This document shows positions 53,269 through 61,200 of a stretch of 64,000 nucleotides of DNA, in pieces. The number at the start of each line of letters is the position of its first letter. Within the stretch, counting starts at the first letter, position 1. The notes beneath the pieces are model-generated. The model was not told the origin of the DNA. It saw only the letters and a list, made by a program, of their open reading frames with translations, and did not search any database. The translations under genes and the position numbers were made by a program. Source of the DNA: UBA8752 sp036159995 (GTDB lineage: Bacteria; Bacteroidota; Bacteroidia; Flavobacteriales_D; Sanyastnellaceae); the NCBI GenBank assembly GCA_036159995.1, contig JAYYEI010000049.1:62001-126000 (forward strand), written 5' to 3'.

Positions 53269-53613
53269 GTGGTCATGGACCGCGTGTTTGCTGAGGGTCA
53301 CACGGCCAAGGGGTTCCCGTTGATTGCGCGTTTCGCCCAGGTGCCGATGGACGGCCCCGCGCCGACCAGGGTGGCCTTCACTGTGTCCAAGCGGCGGTTC
53401 CGGCGGGCCGTGGACCGCAACCGCATCAAGCGGTTGATGCGCGAAAGTTGGCGGAATCGGCGTTCGGTGTTCGAGGATGTCCTTCCGGAGCATGTCCAGT
53501 TTGCCGTCGTGCTCATCTTTGTGGGGAAGGACCTGCCTTCCCAGGAGCACGTCGACCGGGCCATGGACCGGTTGCTGTCCCGAATGAACGACGCCCTGCA
53601 CGATTCCGCATGA
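53269..53613 (+). CDS. rnpA: Ribonuclease P protein component
   Basis: About 114 residues from GTG 53269. Basic protein that partners the RNase P RNA to mature tRNA 5' ends. Signature RVAFTVSKRRFRRAVDRNRIKRLMRE is clear. The family-typical stretch before it (RDRSLKRKVVMDRVFAEG) extends upstream of the first standard start codon in this frame, which is open back to hemD without ATG, GTG or TTG. The true start may be a non-canonical codon around 53200-53240. Stop overlaps the S41 protease start (ATGA). Confidence 0.85.
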   Translation: MVMDRVFAEGHTAKGFPLIARFAQVPMDGPAPTRVAFTVSKRRFRRAVDRNRIKRLMRESWRNRRSVFEDVLPEHVQFAVVLIFVGKDLPSQEHVDRAMDRLLSRMNDALHDSA

Positions 53614-55313
53614 CCCGCCCCAGAACGACCCGCCTTTCCGCCGTCCTCGTGGCCGTTGCCCTTGCCGTCCTCGGCATCCGGGCGGCCCTGCCCTCCGGCA
53701 CCTACTTCGAGGTCACCAAGCACCTCGAGATCTTGACCTCCGTCTTCCGGAGCGTGCATGAATTCTATGTGGAGGATCCAGAGCCAGGCACCCTGATGCG
53801 CGTGGCCATCGACGCCATGCTCGACGAGCTGGACCCTTACACCATCTACTATCCCGAATCGCGGATCGAGGACATCCGGTTCATGAACACGGGCGAATAC
53901 GGGGGCATTGGCGCTCTTGTCCAGCCGATGGAGGGCCGGATGACGATTGTGGAGGTCTACGAGGGATACCCGGCCCACGAGGCCGGCCTGCGTCCCGGCG
54001 ACATCGTCCTCGACGTCGACGGGCGCGAGGTGGAAGCCGACATGGACACAGAGGCCGTCTCTGACCTGCTTCAGGGCGAATCCGGCAGTGCGGTGACCGT
54101 CGGCATCGACCGACCCTATGGAGGGGGGCGACTTGAGTTTGAGGTGAAGCGGGCCAAGGTCCGCATTCCGGCCGTCCCCTATTCCGGCATGCTCGACGAC
54201 CGCACGGGCTACATCTACCTCTCGAAATTCACGCGCGGTTCGGCCGGGGAGGTGCGCAAGGCCCTGATGGCCCTCCGGGATTCCGCGGGCATGGAGCAGC
54301 TGGTGCTGGACCTTCGGGGCAATGGAGGCGGCCTGCTCAACGAGAGTGTCAGCATCGTCAACCTGTTCGTTCCCAAGGGAACGGAAATCGTTTCGACCCG
54401 GGGCAAGACCGACAAGTGGAACAAGTCGTACACCGCGTTGGGCCGGCCGACGGCGCCGGACATGCCACTCGTGGTGCTCATCGACGGACAATCCGCCAGC
54501 GCCTCTGAAATCGTGAGCGGCACCCTCCAGGACCTTGACCGGGCCCTGATCATCGGCATGGAGAGCTTCGGAAAGGGGCTGGTCCAGCAGACCAAGGACA
54601 TGGCCTTCAACACCCGGCTCAAGGTGACGGTGGCCAAATACTATACGGCCAGTGGGCGCTGCATCCAACGTCTCGACTACGGCGGAGACCGGGATGCGCA
54701 GGGCAAGGCGAAGGCCGTCTCGGACTCGTTGTTGCGGACGTTCAGTACACGCATGGGCCGGCCGGTCATCGAAGGCCGGGGCATCCAGCCGGACATCGAG
54801 GTCGAAACGCCCTTCATGTCCACGTTGCTCGAGCGTCTGCTTGACGAATACGCCCTCTTCGATTACGCCACGGCGGTCGCCTCCCGCCTCGACAGTGCGC
54901 AGGTTCCGGACCCCGTGTCCTATTCGCTGGCGGAGGCCGATTGGCAGGGGTTCGAGCCCCATTTGAGGAACAAGGGGTTCACCTACTCCACCGAGAGCAT
55001 GGCCGTGCTGGACGACCTGAAGGAAGTGGTGGGCATCGAGCAGTATGACGGCGTATCCAGTGAGGCCATGGCTTCGCTTGAGGCGGCCCTCGAGCCGAAT
55101 CTGAGCCGGGACCTAGGCTTGTTTGAGGCGGAAATCCGGCAGGCCCTCGAGGAGGAGGTGGTCCTCCGATTCCATCTGGCGGCGGGCATGGTCGAGCGCA
55201 GTTTGACCGAGGATCCCACCGTGCTGCGGGCCCTCGATGCCTTCGGGGAGGAGATGGAGTCCATCATCGGAACAGGCCGGGTGGAGGCCCCTGAATCCAG
55301 CGAAAAACGTTGA
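53610..55313 (+). CDS. S41 carboxy-terminal processing protease
   Basis: 567 residues; CtpA/Prc-like periplasmic serine protease. An N-terminal signal/anchor (8-28), a PDZ domain (about 95-175; MTIVEVYEGYPAHEAGLRPGDIVLDVDG), and the S41 core with catalytic Ser in IDGQSASASEIVSG (about 297) and Lys in GMESFGKGLVQQ (about 321). The C-terminal 180 residues are helical and typical of Bacteroidota members. ATG 53610 overlaps the rnpA stop; its stop overlaps the O-antigen ligase-like start by one base. Confidence 0.93.
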   Translation: MTRPRTTRLSAVLVAVALAVLGIRAALPSGTYFEVTKHLEILTSVFRSVHEFYVEDPEPGTLMRVAIDAMLDELDPYTIYYPESRIEDIRFMNTGEYGGIGALVQPMEGRMTIVEVYEGYPAHEAGLRPGDIVLDVDGREVEADMDTEAVSDLLQGESGSAVTVGIDRPYGGGRLEFEVKRAKVRIPAVPYSGMLDDRTGYIYLSKFTRGSAGEVRKALMALRDSAGMEQLVLDLRGNGGGLLNESVSIVNLFVPKGTEIVSTRGKTDKWNKSYTALGRPTAPDMPLVVLIDGQSASASEIVSGTLQDLDRALIIGMESFGKGLVQQTKDMAFNTRLKVTVAKYYTASGRCIQRLDYGGDRDAQGKAKAVSDSLLRTFSTRMGRPVIEGRGIQPDIEVETPFMSTLLERLLDEYALFDYATAVASRLDSAQVPDPVSYSLAEADWQGFEPHLRNKGFTYSTESMAVLDDLKEVVGIEQYDGVSSEAMASLEAALEPNLSRDLGLFEAEIRQALEEEVVLRFHLAAGMVERSLTEDPTVLRALDAFGEEMESIIGTGRVEAPESSEKR

Positions 55314-56848
55314 TGTCCCCGGGGTGGTCCAGGGAAGCGTTGTGGAGGACGGCCTGGTGCGCCGTGGCCCTCTCTTTTCCCTGGTCCAACGCGTTCATGA
55401 GTGTCGCCACGGCCCTGCTGGGCCTCGTGGCCCTCGTAGAACTGGCCCAGCCCCACCGCCGTGTTCCGGAGACCCGGTTCTCCCGGCTGTCCGGCTTGGC
55501 GCTGTTGGCGTTGGTGGCGCTTTCGGCCGCCTCCACATTCTGGAGCCTGGATGGGGCCCTCGCCCTCCACGATGTGCGGGTGAAGCTGCCCCTCGCCGTG
55601 GGGGGCTTGGTGCTGCTCGCCGCGCGAGGTTCGGCTCTCCTGTCGGCCGGTTCCATGGACCGGGTCCTTCGTTGCGCCGCCTTCAGCGCCGTGGCCGCGA
55701 CGGCGACCATCGTCGTCCTTGATCTGGTGGAGGGCGCCCCCTTTGGTGGCCGGAGCGCCTCCCGGTTCATCTCGCACATCCGATTCGGGCTCTGGTGGGC
55801 GGTGTTGCTCCCGCTGATCGCGTCCCGGCTCTCGAGGACGTGGTCCCTGTTGGCGGTGGCCTCCGCCTTCTTGGCTTGGTTCTGGACCGAGTCGCTGACC
55901 GGCCTGCTGACCGGCTTGCTCACGATCGCCTGGTGGGGCCCCATGCTGGTCCGTCCCGGGAACGCCGCACAGGAATGGCCATCGCCTCGTGCCGTGCGGG
56001 CGCGGCTTGCCGTGCTCACCGGTGCAATCGCTGCACTCGCCATCGGATTGCATTCGGCTCTGCCGTCCGACTATCCCGACCTCGATGCCCTGCCGGAATT
56101 CACCGAGAACGGAGAGGAATACCAACACCATCCGGAGCGCCGGGTGACGGAAAACGGCCATTTCGTATGGACGGAAGTGGCCTGGGGAGAGCTGTCCGCC
56201 GCGTGGCGCTCACGCCACGACCTGCCCTTCGATGCGGTGAAGGGCCGGTTGATTCGCTTCCTCGCCTCCAAGGGATTGCCCAAGGACCAGGTCGGGGTCG
56301 AGACTCTCTCTGGTGAGGAAGTGGAGGCCATTGCCGCCGGCGCCACCTCGGTGGTGGAATGGCGGGAGTTGGGCTGGGCTCGACGGTGGAACCGAATGTG
56401 TTTCAATTGGGGACAATGGTTGGATGGGGTCCGATCCGGCAATGCGAGTCTCCTCGCGAGACAGGTCTACCAATCGACGGCCTGGTCGGCCATCGGAACC
56501 TTGTCGTGGAGCGCCCACGTGATCGGTGTCGGAACGGGAAGTGGCCGGGCCGTCTTGACGGAAGCCTACGCCCGGGAGCAGCCGGACTGGCCGGCGGACA
56601 TGCGTCACCGGCCGCACAACCAATGGCTCAGCCTCTGGCTTGAACAGGGCTGGATCGGCCTGTTGCTGCTGATCGCCGCCGGTTGGGCGGTTCTTCACCG
56701 GCCATGGGGCTTGCCGGGGCTCATTGTGCTCTGGTTGTCGTTCTGTTTCGAGGACACGTTGGAGACCCAGGCCGGCGTGACGCTGGCCCTCTGGGTGCTC
56801 GCCCTGCCGGTCCTTCTCAGTTCTGCCCCAAGGCGGGGAGCTGGTTGA
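55313..56848 (+). CDS. O-antigen ligase/polymerase-like membrane protein
   Basis: 511 residues with about ten membrane helices and a large periplasmic loop (about 245-415). The late RHRPHNQWLSLWLEQGWIGLLLLIAAGW motif (His in HNQWL) is characteristic of Wzy/WaaL-type proteins, which polymerise or ligate O-antigen or other surface glycans. ATG 55313 overlaps the protease stop (TGATG). The last 32 bases overlap the convergent glycosyltransferase gene, which also concerns LPS core. Confidence 0.85.
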   Translation: MSPGWSREALWRTAWCAVALSFPWSNAFMSVATALLGLVALVELAQPHRRVPETRFSRLSGLALLALVALSAASTFWSLDGALALHDVRVKLPLAVGGLVLLAARGSALLSAGSMDRVLRCAAFSAVAATATIVVLDLVEGAPFGGRSASRFISHIRFGLWWAVLLPLIASRLSRTWSLLAVASAFLAWFWTESLTGLLTGLLTIAWWGPMLVRPGNAAQEWPSPRAVRARLAVLTGAIAALAIGLHSALPSDYPDLDALPEFTENGEEYQHHPERRVTENGHFVWTEVAWGELSAAWRSRHDLPFDAVKGRLIRFLASKGLPKDQVGVETLSGEEVEAIAAGATSVVEWRELGWARRWNRMCFNWGQWLDGVRSGNASLLARQVYQSTAWSAIGTLSWSAHVIGVGTGSGRAVLTEAYAREQPDWPADMRHRPHNQWLSLWLEQGWIGLLLLIAAGWAVLHRPWGLPGLIVLWLSFCFEDTLETQAGVTLALWVLALPVLLSSAPRRGAG

Positions 56849-58616
56849 GACAAGCCTCCAGGACGTTGTCGACAGAGAGATCCAGCGCCCCATCGGCTGT
56901 GCAGGCTTCAGCCGTGCACACCCGGACCGAAGGGCCCAGTGGGGCCCACCGTTCCGCCCATTCGGGGGCGGCTGGGCCGTACAGGCCAACGCAAGGCGTG
57001 CCGAGGGCGGCAGCGGTGTGCAGTGGACCGGTGCTCGAGGCCACGACGAGGGCAGCCGCTGACTGCAGTGCCATCAATTGGGTCAGGTCGAACTGCCCAC
57101 CGTAATCGACGATGTTCGGCCGGTTCGGCCGGTGAGGGGCAAAGGCTTCCTTTTCCCTTTCGGTGCCGGTTAGGCCGACGGAGTACCCCGCATCGGCCAG
57201 ACGTGTGGCGAGCTCGGCAAACCGTTCGGGCGGCCAATTGCCGGCACTGCCGTGGGACCCAGGGTGCAGCAGGGCGAGCGGACGGTCTACGGATGCCAAA
57301 TGGCTGCGCACGACGGGGTCGGCTTGGGGGGCCTCCAGTCCGCAGGCTGTACGGTGCGCGCGGTCCGGATCGATGTTGAGGGGCAGAAGCAGCCGCAGAC
57401 CGTGCCACGCCTCGTGGCCACCGGACGCCCTCCGGCTGTCCCAGCATCGGTGGGTGGCGTACCGCAGTCCCTGCCACCGTCTGCCCGTCGCGATGCGCAT
57501 CGGGATGCCCGCACGGTGGGCAGCCTTCAGGACTGCCGCATCTGGAAAGGCATGGATGGAAACGTCATATCCGCCCTGTTGCAGGGCCTCCGCTCCGGCG
57601 TCGCCTGGCCGGTCGGCCATGGTGGCCGTCCATTCCACGACCCGGTCGACGCCGAGGGCCCGGCGGGCCACGGGAACCGCATATCCTCGAACGAGGAGGT
57701 CCACCTCTACCTCGGGGTGAGCCTCCTTGAGGGCGCGGACGAGGGGCAGGGTCACGACGAGATCGCCGAGGGCATCCGTGCGGGTGACGAGCACCCGGCG
57801 CGGAGGCGGTATGGCCCCTTCGTTCAGGACCCGCAGACGGGCGTGCTTCCGCCAGGTGGCCCAGGCGCTGCGCCGGGCGATGACCCAGCCGGTACGGCCG
57901 TCGAGGACCCCCAGCTTGATCACGAACGTCTTCGTCCATTGTGCCACCACCTTGAGGCAAGCCAGGAGCCGGGAGGTGCGCCCTCCCTGGGCATGGCGGT
58001 CCTCTGCCCAGACCCGGCCGAACCGCTCGATTTGGGCGAGGTGGCTGGCGGCATTCGGATAGCTGTGGTGTTCGACCACACCGGCCATCCGCATCACCTC
58101 CACATCTCCTTCGAATTCGACCCGCTCGTGGATGGCGCCCTGCCAACGGCCCGCTCCGGAAGGCCAGAGCCTCACCTTACGGTCGGGGTGCCATCCGCTG
58201 TGCCGCACCCAGCGCCCGCAGTAGTTCGTCAACCGGTTGATCTCCCCCACACGCCACGCCCCTGCGGCATTGCGCGTCGGGCCGGCGATGTGGTTCAGGA
58301 TGGCGGCCCGGGACCGGACGGTGAGGGCCTCATCCGCATCGAGGCTGAGGATCCATTGCCCTTGGGCCTCCGCATTGGCCTCATTCTTCGTGGCCGACCA
58401 ACCCTTCCAAGCGCAGGACACGACCCTCGCTCCCGCCGCTTCCGCGAGCGCCACGGTGGCATCGGTGCTTCCTGAGTCGAACACGATGATCTCATCGGCC
58501 ACGTCCCGCACGGAATCTAGTAGACGCGGCAGGTTGCGCTCCTCGTCGCGCGTGATGACCACCACGCTGAGTCGCGTCGTCGAAGGAGAGTCCGAAAGGG
58601 CCGGTTCGGGTTGCAC
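56817..58616 (-). CDS. Fused GT2 (WaaE/KdtX-like) and GT9 (heptosyltransferase-like) enzyme
   Basis: 599 residues from GTG 58616. N-terminal GT2 domain (about 12-260): LSVVVITRDEERNLPRLLDSV, DXD-type SLDADEAL and the WaaE-like NRLTNYCGRWVRHSGWHPDRKVRLW. C-terminal GT9 domain (about 290-599): RVLVTRTDALGDLVVTLPLVRAL, LLHPGSHGSAGNWPPERF and VVASSTGPLHTAAALGTPCVGLYGP. Both families build LPS inner core, so the fusion probably adds two sugars in sequence. The frame is open to ATG 58715, but a - strand TACCTTCG box lies inside that extension, so the later GTG is preferred. Overlaps the O-antigen ligase-like gene by 32 bases. Confidence 0.86.
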   Translation of the reverse strand: MQPEPALSDSPSTTRLSVVVITRDEERNLPRLLDSVRDVADEIIVFDSGSTDATVALAEAAGARVVSCAWKGWSATKNEANAEAQGQWILSLDADEALTVRSRAAILNHIAGPTRNAAGAWRVGEINRLTNYCGRWVRHSGWHPDRKVRLWPSGAGRWQGAIHERVEFEGDVEVMRMAGVVEHHSYPNAASHLAQIERFGRVWAEDRHAQGGRTSRLLACLKVVAQWTKTFVIKLGVLDGRTGWVIARRSAWATWRKHARLRVLNEGAIPPPRRVLVTRTDALGDLVVTLPLVRALKEAHPEVEVDLLVRGYAVPVARRALGVDRVVEWTATMADRPGDAGAEALQQGGYDVSIHAFPDAAVLKAAHRAGIPMRIATGRRWQGLRYATHRCWDSRRASGGHEAWHGLRLLLPLNIDPDRAHRTACGLEAPQADPVVRSHLASVDRPLALLHPGSHGSAGNWPPERFAELATRLADAGYSVGLTGTEREKEAFAPHRPNRPNIVDYGGQFDLTQLMALQSAAALVVASSTGPLHTAAALGTPCVGLYGPAAPEWAERWAPLGPSVRVCTAEACTADGALDLSVDNVLEACLNQLPALGQN

Positions 58617-58692
58617 TGGGCTCGAGTTGGGGCCCGGATTGGTGAGGAATGGCCGTGCCGTGTTGAAAACATGGCCGACACCGGGTCCGTGG

Positions 58693-58700
58693 CGAAGGTA
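58693..58700 (-). promoter_or_regulatory. -7 box TACCTTCG of the fused glycosyltransferase
   Basis: TAnnTTCG on the - strand, 76 bases before GTG 58616. It shares its TA (58699-58700) with the purD box on the other strand. Confidence 0.5.
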
Positions 58701-58706
58701 GTTTTG
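58699..58706 (+). promoter_or_regulatory. -7 box TAGTTTTG of purD
   Basis: Exact TAnnTTTG, seven bases before the purD ATG, sharing its TA with the - strand box at 58700-58693. Confidence 0.6.
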
Positions 58707-58713
58707 AGGCGCC

Positions 58714-59994
58714 ATGCGCGTATTGATACTTGGATCCGGCGGAAGGGAACACGCCATCGGTTGGAAAATCTCCAGCAGTTCCCTGCTTGAGGCGCTTCAC
58801 TTCGCTCCCGGCAATGCGGGAACGGCCGAGGTCGGCATCAATTGCGATCTCGACCCCCTTGATTTCGACGCTGTGGAGGCGCACGTCCGGGAGCACGGCA
58901 TCGACATGGTGGTCGTCGGTCCGGAAGCACCGCTCGCAGCGGGCATCGTCGACCATTTCGTCAAGGCCAAGGGCCTCGAATCCCTGGCGGTCATCGGACC
59001 GAGCAAGGAGGGCGCGCAACTCGAGAGCAGCAAGAAGTTCGCGAAGGAGTTCATGAAGCGCCACCGCATCCCCACGGCGAAGTTTGGCACCTTCGGCAAA
59101 GGGCAGACCCGGGATGCACTCGCCTTCCTCAAGACGATGAAGGCGCCCTACGTGGTCAAGGCCAGTGGTCTGGCCGCCGGCAAGGGCGTCATCGTGACGG
59201 AGGACCTCAAGGAGGCCGAACAGGCCGTTCGGGGCATGCTGAAGGGAGAAGCCTTTGGTTCCGCCGGCAAGGAGGTCGTGATCGAAGAGTTCCTCAAGGG
59301 GGTCGAGGTTTCCATGTTCGCCGTGACCGACGGTGAGGCCTGGCGCCTCTTGCCCTCCGCCATGGACTACAAGCGCATCGGAGAGGGCAACACCGGCCCC
59401 AACACGGGGGGCATGGGGGCCATCAGCCCGGTTCCGCACGTCACGCCCGAGTTTATGGAGAAGGTGAAGAACCAGGTGGTCATTCCCACCATCCGGGGCA
59501 TTCAGCGGGATGGCATCGACTACCGCGGTTTCCTCTTCTTCGGTCTGATGAAGGTCCAGGGAGATCCTTATGTCATCGAATACAACTGCCGACTCGGCGA
59601 TCCCGAGACGCAGATCATCCTGCCCCTGCTCGAGACCGACCTGCTCCACCTGATGGACGGCCTGTCCAACGGCCTGCTCTCCGAGATCGATGTGGCCCTC
59701 TCGCCGAAGGCAGCGGCCACCATCACCCTCGCCAGCGGGGGCTACCCCGGAAGCTACGCCAAGGGCATCCCGATGACCCTTCCTGCCGCTGCGGACATCG
59801 AGGAGGATCAGCTTCTCTTCCACGCGGGAACCAAAAAGGAGGGAGGGGCCACCGTGACGGCCGGGGGGCGCGTGCTCGCCTGCATCGGCTTTGACGCCGA
59901 GCTGGAGAATGCGGTGAAGAAAGCGTACGCCCTCGCCGACAAGGTCGAGTATGAAGGCAAGACCCTGCGTTCCGACATCGGAACGGTGGGCTGA
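58714..59994 (+). CDS. purD: Phosphoribosylamine-glycine ligase
   Basis: 426 residues; ATP-grasp enzyme of purine synthesis (GAR synthetase). MRVLILGSGGREHAIGWK at the N-terminus, SGLAAGKGVIV ATP-binding loop, NTGPNTGGMGAISP, and the signature YRGFLFFGLMKV then YNCRLGDPETQ. purQ begins 3.7 kb downstream. Followed by the convergent DUF6341-like gene; no clear terminator. Confidence 0.97.
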   Translation: MRVLILGSGGREHAIGWKISSSSLLEALHFAPGNAGTAEVGINCDLDPLDFDAVEAHVREHGIDMVVVGPEAPLAAGIVDHFVKAKGLESLAVIGPSKEGAQLESSKKFAKEFMKRHRIPTAKFGTFGKGQTRDALAFLKTMKAPYVVKASGLAAGKGVIVTEDLKEAEQAVRGMLKGEAFGSAGKEVVIEEFLKGVEVSMFAVTDGEAWRLLPSAMDYKRIGEGNTGPNTGGMGAISPVPHVTPEFMEKVKNQVVIPTIRGIQRDGIDYRGFLFFGLMKVQGDPYVIEYNCRLGDPETQIILPLLETDLLHLMDGLSNGLLSEIDVALSPKAAATITLASGGYPGSYAKGIPMTLPAAADIEEDQLLFHAGTKKEGGATVTAGGRVLACIGFDAELENAVKKAYALADKVEYEGKTLRSDIGTVG

Positions 59995-60027
59995 TCCAAA
60001 AAGAAGGAAGATTCCGGAGAGCCGGCG

Positions 60028-60216
60028 TCAGATGATGTCGCCGCTTTGGCGCGCCTTTTCGCTGTACTGGCGCTGCTTGCGGAGCCAGAAGGCAATGCCT
60101 CCGAGGCCCAGCACGATGACACCGAGGTTGAAGGGGCTGCTCATCGGGACCAGCACGGTCTCGAAGGTCCACTCGATGAATTTGCCGACGGGGGTGAGGA
60201 GGTCCTGAAGGTTCAT
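60028..60216 (-). CDS. Small single-pass membrane protein (DUF6341-like)
   Basis: 62 residues: amphipathic N-terminus (MNLQDLLTPVGKFIEWTFETVLVP), one membrane helix (NLGVIVLGLGGIAFWL), then a basic/polar tail. Matches the small protein found next to purD and a DUF6427 protein in Bacteroidota, from memory. Function unknown. A TATTTTCG box lies 18 bases upstream. Confidence 0.7.
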   Translation of the reverse strand: MNLQDLLTPVGKFIEWTFETVLVPMSSPFNLGVIVLGLGGIAFWLRKQRQYSEKARQSGDII

Positions 60217-60234
60217 GCGCTCGCTTTGCTGGTG

Positions 60235-60242
60235 CGAAAATA
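60235..60242 (-). promoter_or_regulatory. -7 box TATTTTCG of the DUF6341-like gene
   Basis: TAnnTTCG on the - strand in the 39-base divergent gap. On the + strand CACCTTTG (60245-60252), one base off consensus, ends three bases before the DUF6427-like ATG. Confidence 0.45.
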
Positions 60243-60255
60243 GTCACCTTTGGGC

Positions 60256-61167
60256 ATGCTTCGGCTTCTCCGGTCCAATCAACCCGCCGCGTGGGTCATC
60301 GTGCCCCTCACGGCGGTCCTGCTTTGGGGTCTGGCGTCCATGGGCGTCGGCGGGTCGGGTCCGGATGCAGGGGAGGGGCTCGGGTTTATCGCCATCCTCG
60401 CCTCGGCCCGCATGATCCACATGGCCCACCTCGAATCCCGGATGAAGACGCGGCCGACCTCCATTCCCGGCTGGGTATTCGTCCTGTGGGCCGTTCCCCT
60501 GTTGCCTGGTTCGTCCTTCCGGCTGTGGTGGTCGGGATTCTTCGTGTTGGCTGCACTGCGCCATGCGTTGAGGCTGCCGGAGGAGGAATCGGGGCGCAAT
60601 CCCGCCTTCTTCTGGATGGGCGCCCACCTCGGCCTGGCCGGCCTGATGTGGCCCTCCATGGCCCTGTGGGGCCTCCTTTTGCCTTTGGGCTGTGTGGGTC
60701 TTCGACCATTCCACCCGGCGGAGACGCTGTCGCTCCTTCTTGGTTTCGGCGTGTCCTGGGGAGTCCTGCCCACTCTGCTGTGGCTTTTGAGGATCCCGCT
60801 TCCCTCGTGGGACGGCCCTTCCGTGATGCACTGGGAGCCGATGTTTTTGCTCCCCTGGCTGGCGTTCGGAATGACAGGCTGGTTGCTCAGACAGCAGTCG
60901 CTGGCCCGGGCGACGGCGCGACAGCGCAATGCGAGGCGATTGACCCAATGGGTGTCCGCGGCCGGGCTCCTTCTGGGCGCTGCCGGCGTCATGGAATGGA
61001 CCGGTCCGGACGGGGCCCATCAGGCCTTCTTTTCCGGCGGACTGTTCTGTGCGTGGACCATTGGCTGGTGTTTTCCACCCCGGTGGAAGGGAACCCAATG
61101 GGTGCCCTGGGCCCTTCTGCTCGTTTCCTTCGCCGTGGCCATCCGGCCGTGGCTGTCTGCAGCGTGA
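60256..61167 (+). CDS. DUF6427-like polytopic membrane protein
   Basis: 303 residues, about eight to nine hydrophobic helices, no soluble domain. N-terminus MLRLLRSNQPAAWVIVPLTAVLLWG; a WPSMALWGLLLPLGCVGLRPF stretch resembles the conserved middle of DUF6427 proteins, which sit beside DUF6341 and purD in Bacteroidota. Function unknown. Divergent from the DUF6341-like gene by 39 bases. Confidence 0.68.
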   Translation: MLRLLRSNQPAAWVIVPLTAVLLWGLASMGVGGSGPDAGEGLGFIAILASARMIHMAHLESRMKTRPTSIPGWVFVLWAVPLLPGSSFRLWWSGFFVLAALRHALRLPEEESGRNPAFFWMGAHLGLAGLMWPSMALWGLLLPLGCVGLRPFHPAETLSLLLGFGVSWGVLPTLLWLLRIPLPSWDGPSVMHWEPMFLLPWLAFGMTGWLLRQQSLARATARQRNARRLTQWVSAAGLLLGAAGVMEWTGPDGAHQAFFSGGLFCAWTIGWCFPPRWKGTQWVPWALLLVSFAVAIRPWLSAA

Positions 61168-61200
61168 AACCTTCGACGAAGCCGATCCGTATGGGGGCGC

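Noticed and set aside
58617..58715. ATG 58715 as the glycosyltransferase start
   Set aside because: It overlaps the purD start codon on the other strand and lies upstream of the - strand -7 box; the first 33 residues do not belong to the GT2 domain.
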